Assembly: GCA_937930605.1 (NCBI GenBank)
Contig: CALHBZ010000102.1
Span: 1 to 5,823 of the forward strand
Reading direction: 5' to 3'
DNA length: 5,823 nt
DNA from: Streptococcus oralis
GTDB lineage: Bacteria; Bacillota; Bacilli; Lactobacillales; Streptococcaceae
Below the pieces are notes generated by a model that was not told the DNA's origin, did no database searches, and saw only the letters and a program-made list of their open reading frames with translations. The translations under genes were made by a program, and so were the position numbers. Within the stretch, counting starts at the first letter, position 1. Each line of letters begins with the position of its first letter. Of the stretch, positions 5,732 to 5,823 are shown piece by piece.

Positions 5732-5823
5732 CTATTCTTCATCCATACTCAAAACGCTGAGGAAGGCTTCTTGTGGAACTTCTACTGATCCGATAGCCTT
5801 CATGCGTTTCTTACCAGCTTTTT
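5732..5823 (-). CDS. lepA: Elongation factor 4 (LepA), C-terminal 29 codons
   Basis: Only the last 29 codons are in the window; the rest lies beyond the right edge. The visible peptide contains GKKRMKAIGSVEVPQEAFLS, which matches the conserved C-terminal tail of LepA (E. coli has a GKKRMK...G.VE.PQEAF pattern), and it ends in MDEE. LepA is a ribosome-binding translational GTPase affecting initiation and elongation under stress. The tail visible here belongs to the LepA-specific C-terminal domain that reaches toward the peptidyl-transferase centre. The gene ends in a strong terminator, so it is not an operon partner of the lipoprotein gene. Confidence 0.9.
   Translation of the reverse strand, partial: KAGKKRMKAIGSVEVPQEAFLSVLSMDEE

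Overview
This 5.8 kb window looks like ordinary chromosome of a low-GC Gram-positive coccus, most likely a Mitis-group Streptococcus. The evidence is a DprA of 282 residues whose key positions fall at the published pneumococcal numbers, a TopA of 695 residues starting at GTG, and a competence sigma-X (ComX) box, TACGAATA, in front of dprA. From memory, pneumococcal dprA lies next to the lic choline genes, which are absent here. A relative such as S. mitis, S. oralis or S. infantis therefore fits better than S. pneumoniae, but the species cannot be fixed from this sequence alone.

All seven genes lie on the minus strand, so transcription runs from the right edge to the left. In that order they are: the last 29 codons of lepA (elongation factor 4) with a strong terminator; a serine-rich secreted lipoprotein of unknown function behind a perfect consensus sigma-A promoter, ending in its own terminator; dprA behind a sigma-X box fused to that terminator's T-tract; topA (DNA topoisomerase I) with its own promoter and a terminator; a small membrane protein of the DUF454/YbaN family with its own promoter; cutC with two overlapping promoter candidates; and a MmcQ/YjbR-family protein that runs off the left edge and probably shares a transcript with cutC.

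The genes are mostly separate transcription units and not one pathway. lepA acts in translation, topA relaxes negative supercoils, and dprA protects incoming single strands and loads RecA during transformation. I see no terminator between dprA and topA, so competence-induced transcription could run into topA.

I found no mobile element, CRISPR array, RNA gene or clearly new multi-gene system. No stretch over 300 bases lacks a gene. The points most worth a second look are regulatory: the sigma-X box that shares a base with the preceding terminator, a hairpin that may bridge a distant Shine-Dalgarno to the YjbR-family start codon, and possible competence read-through into topA.
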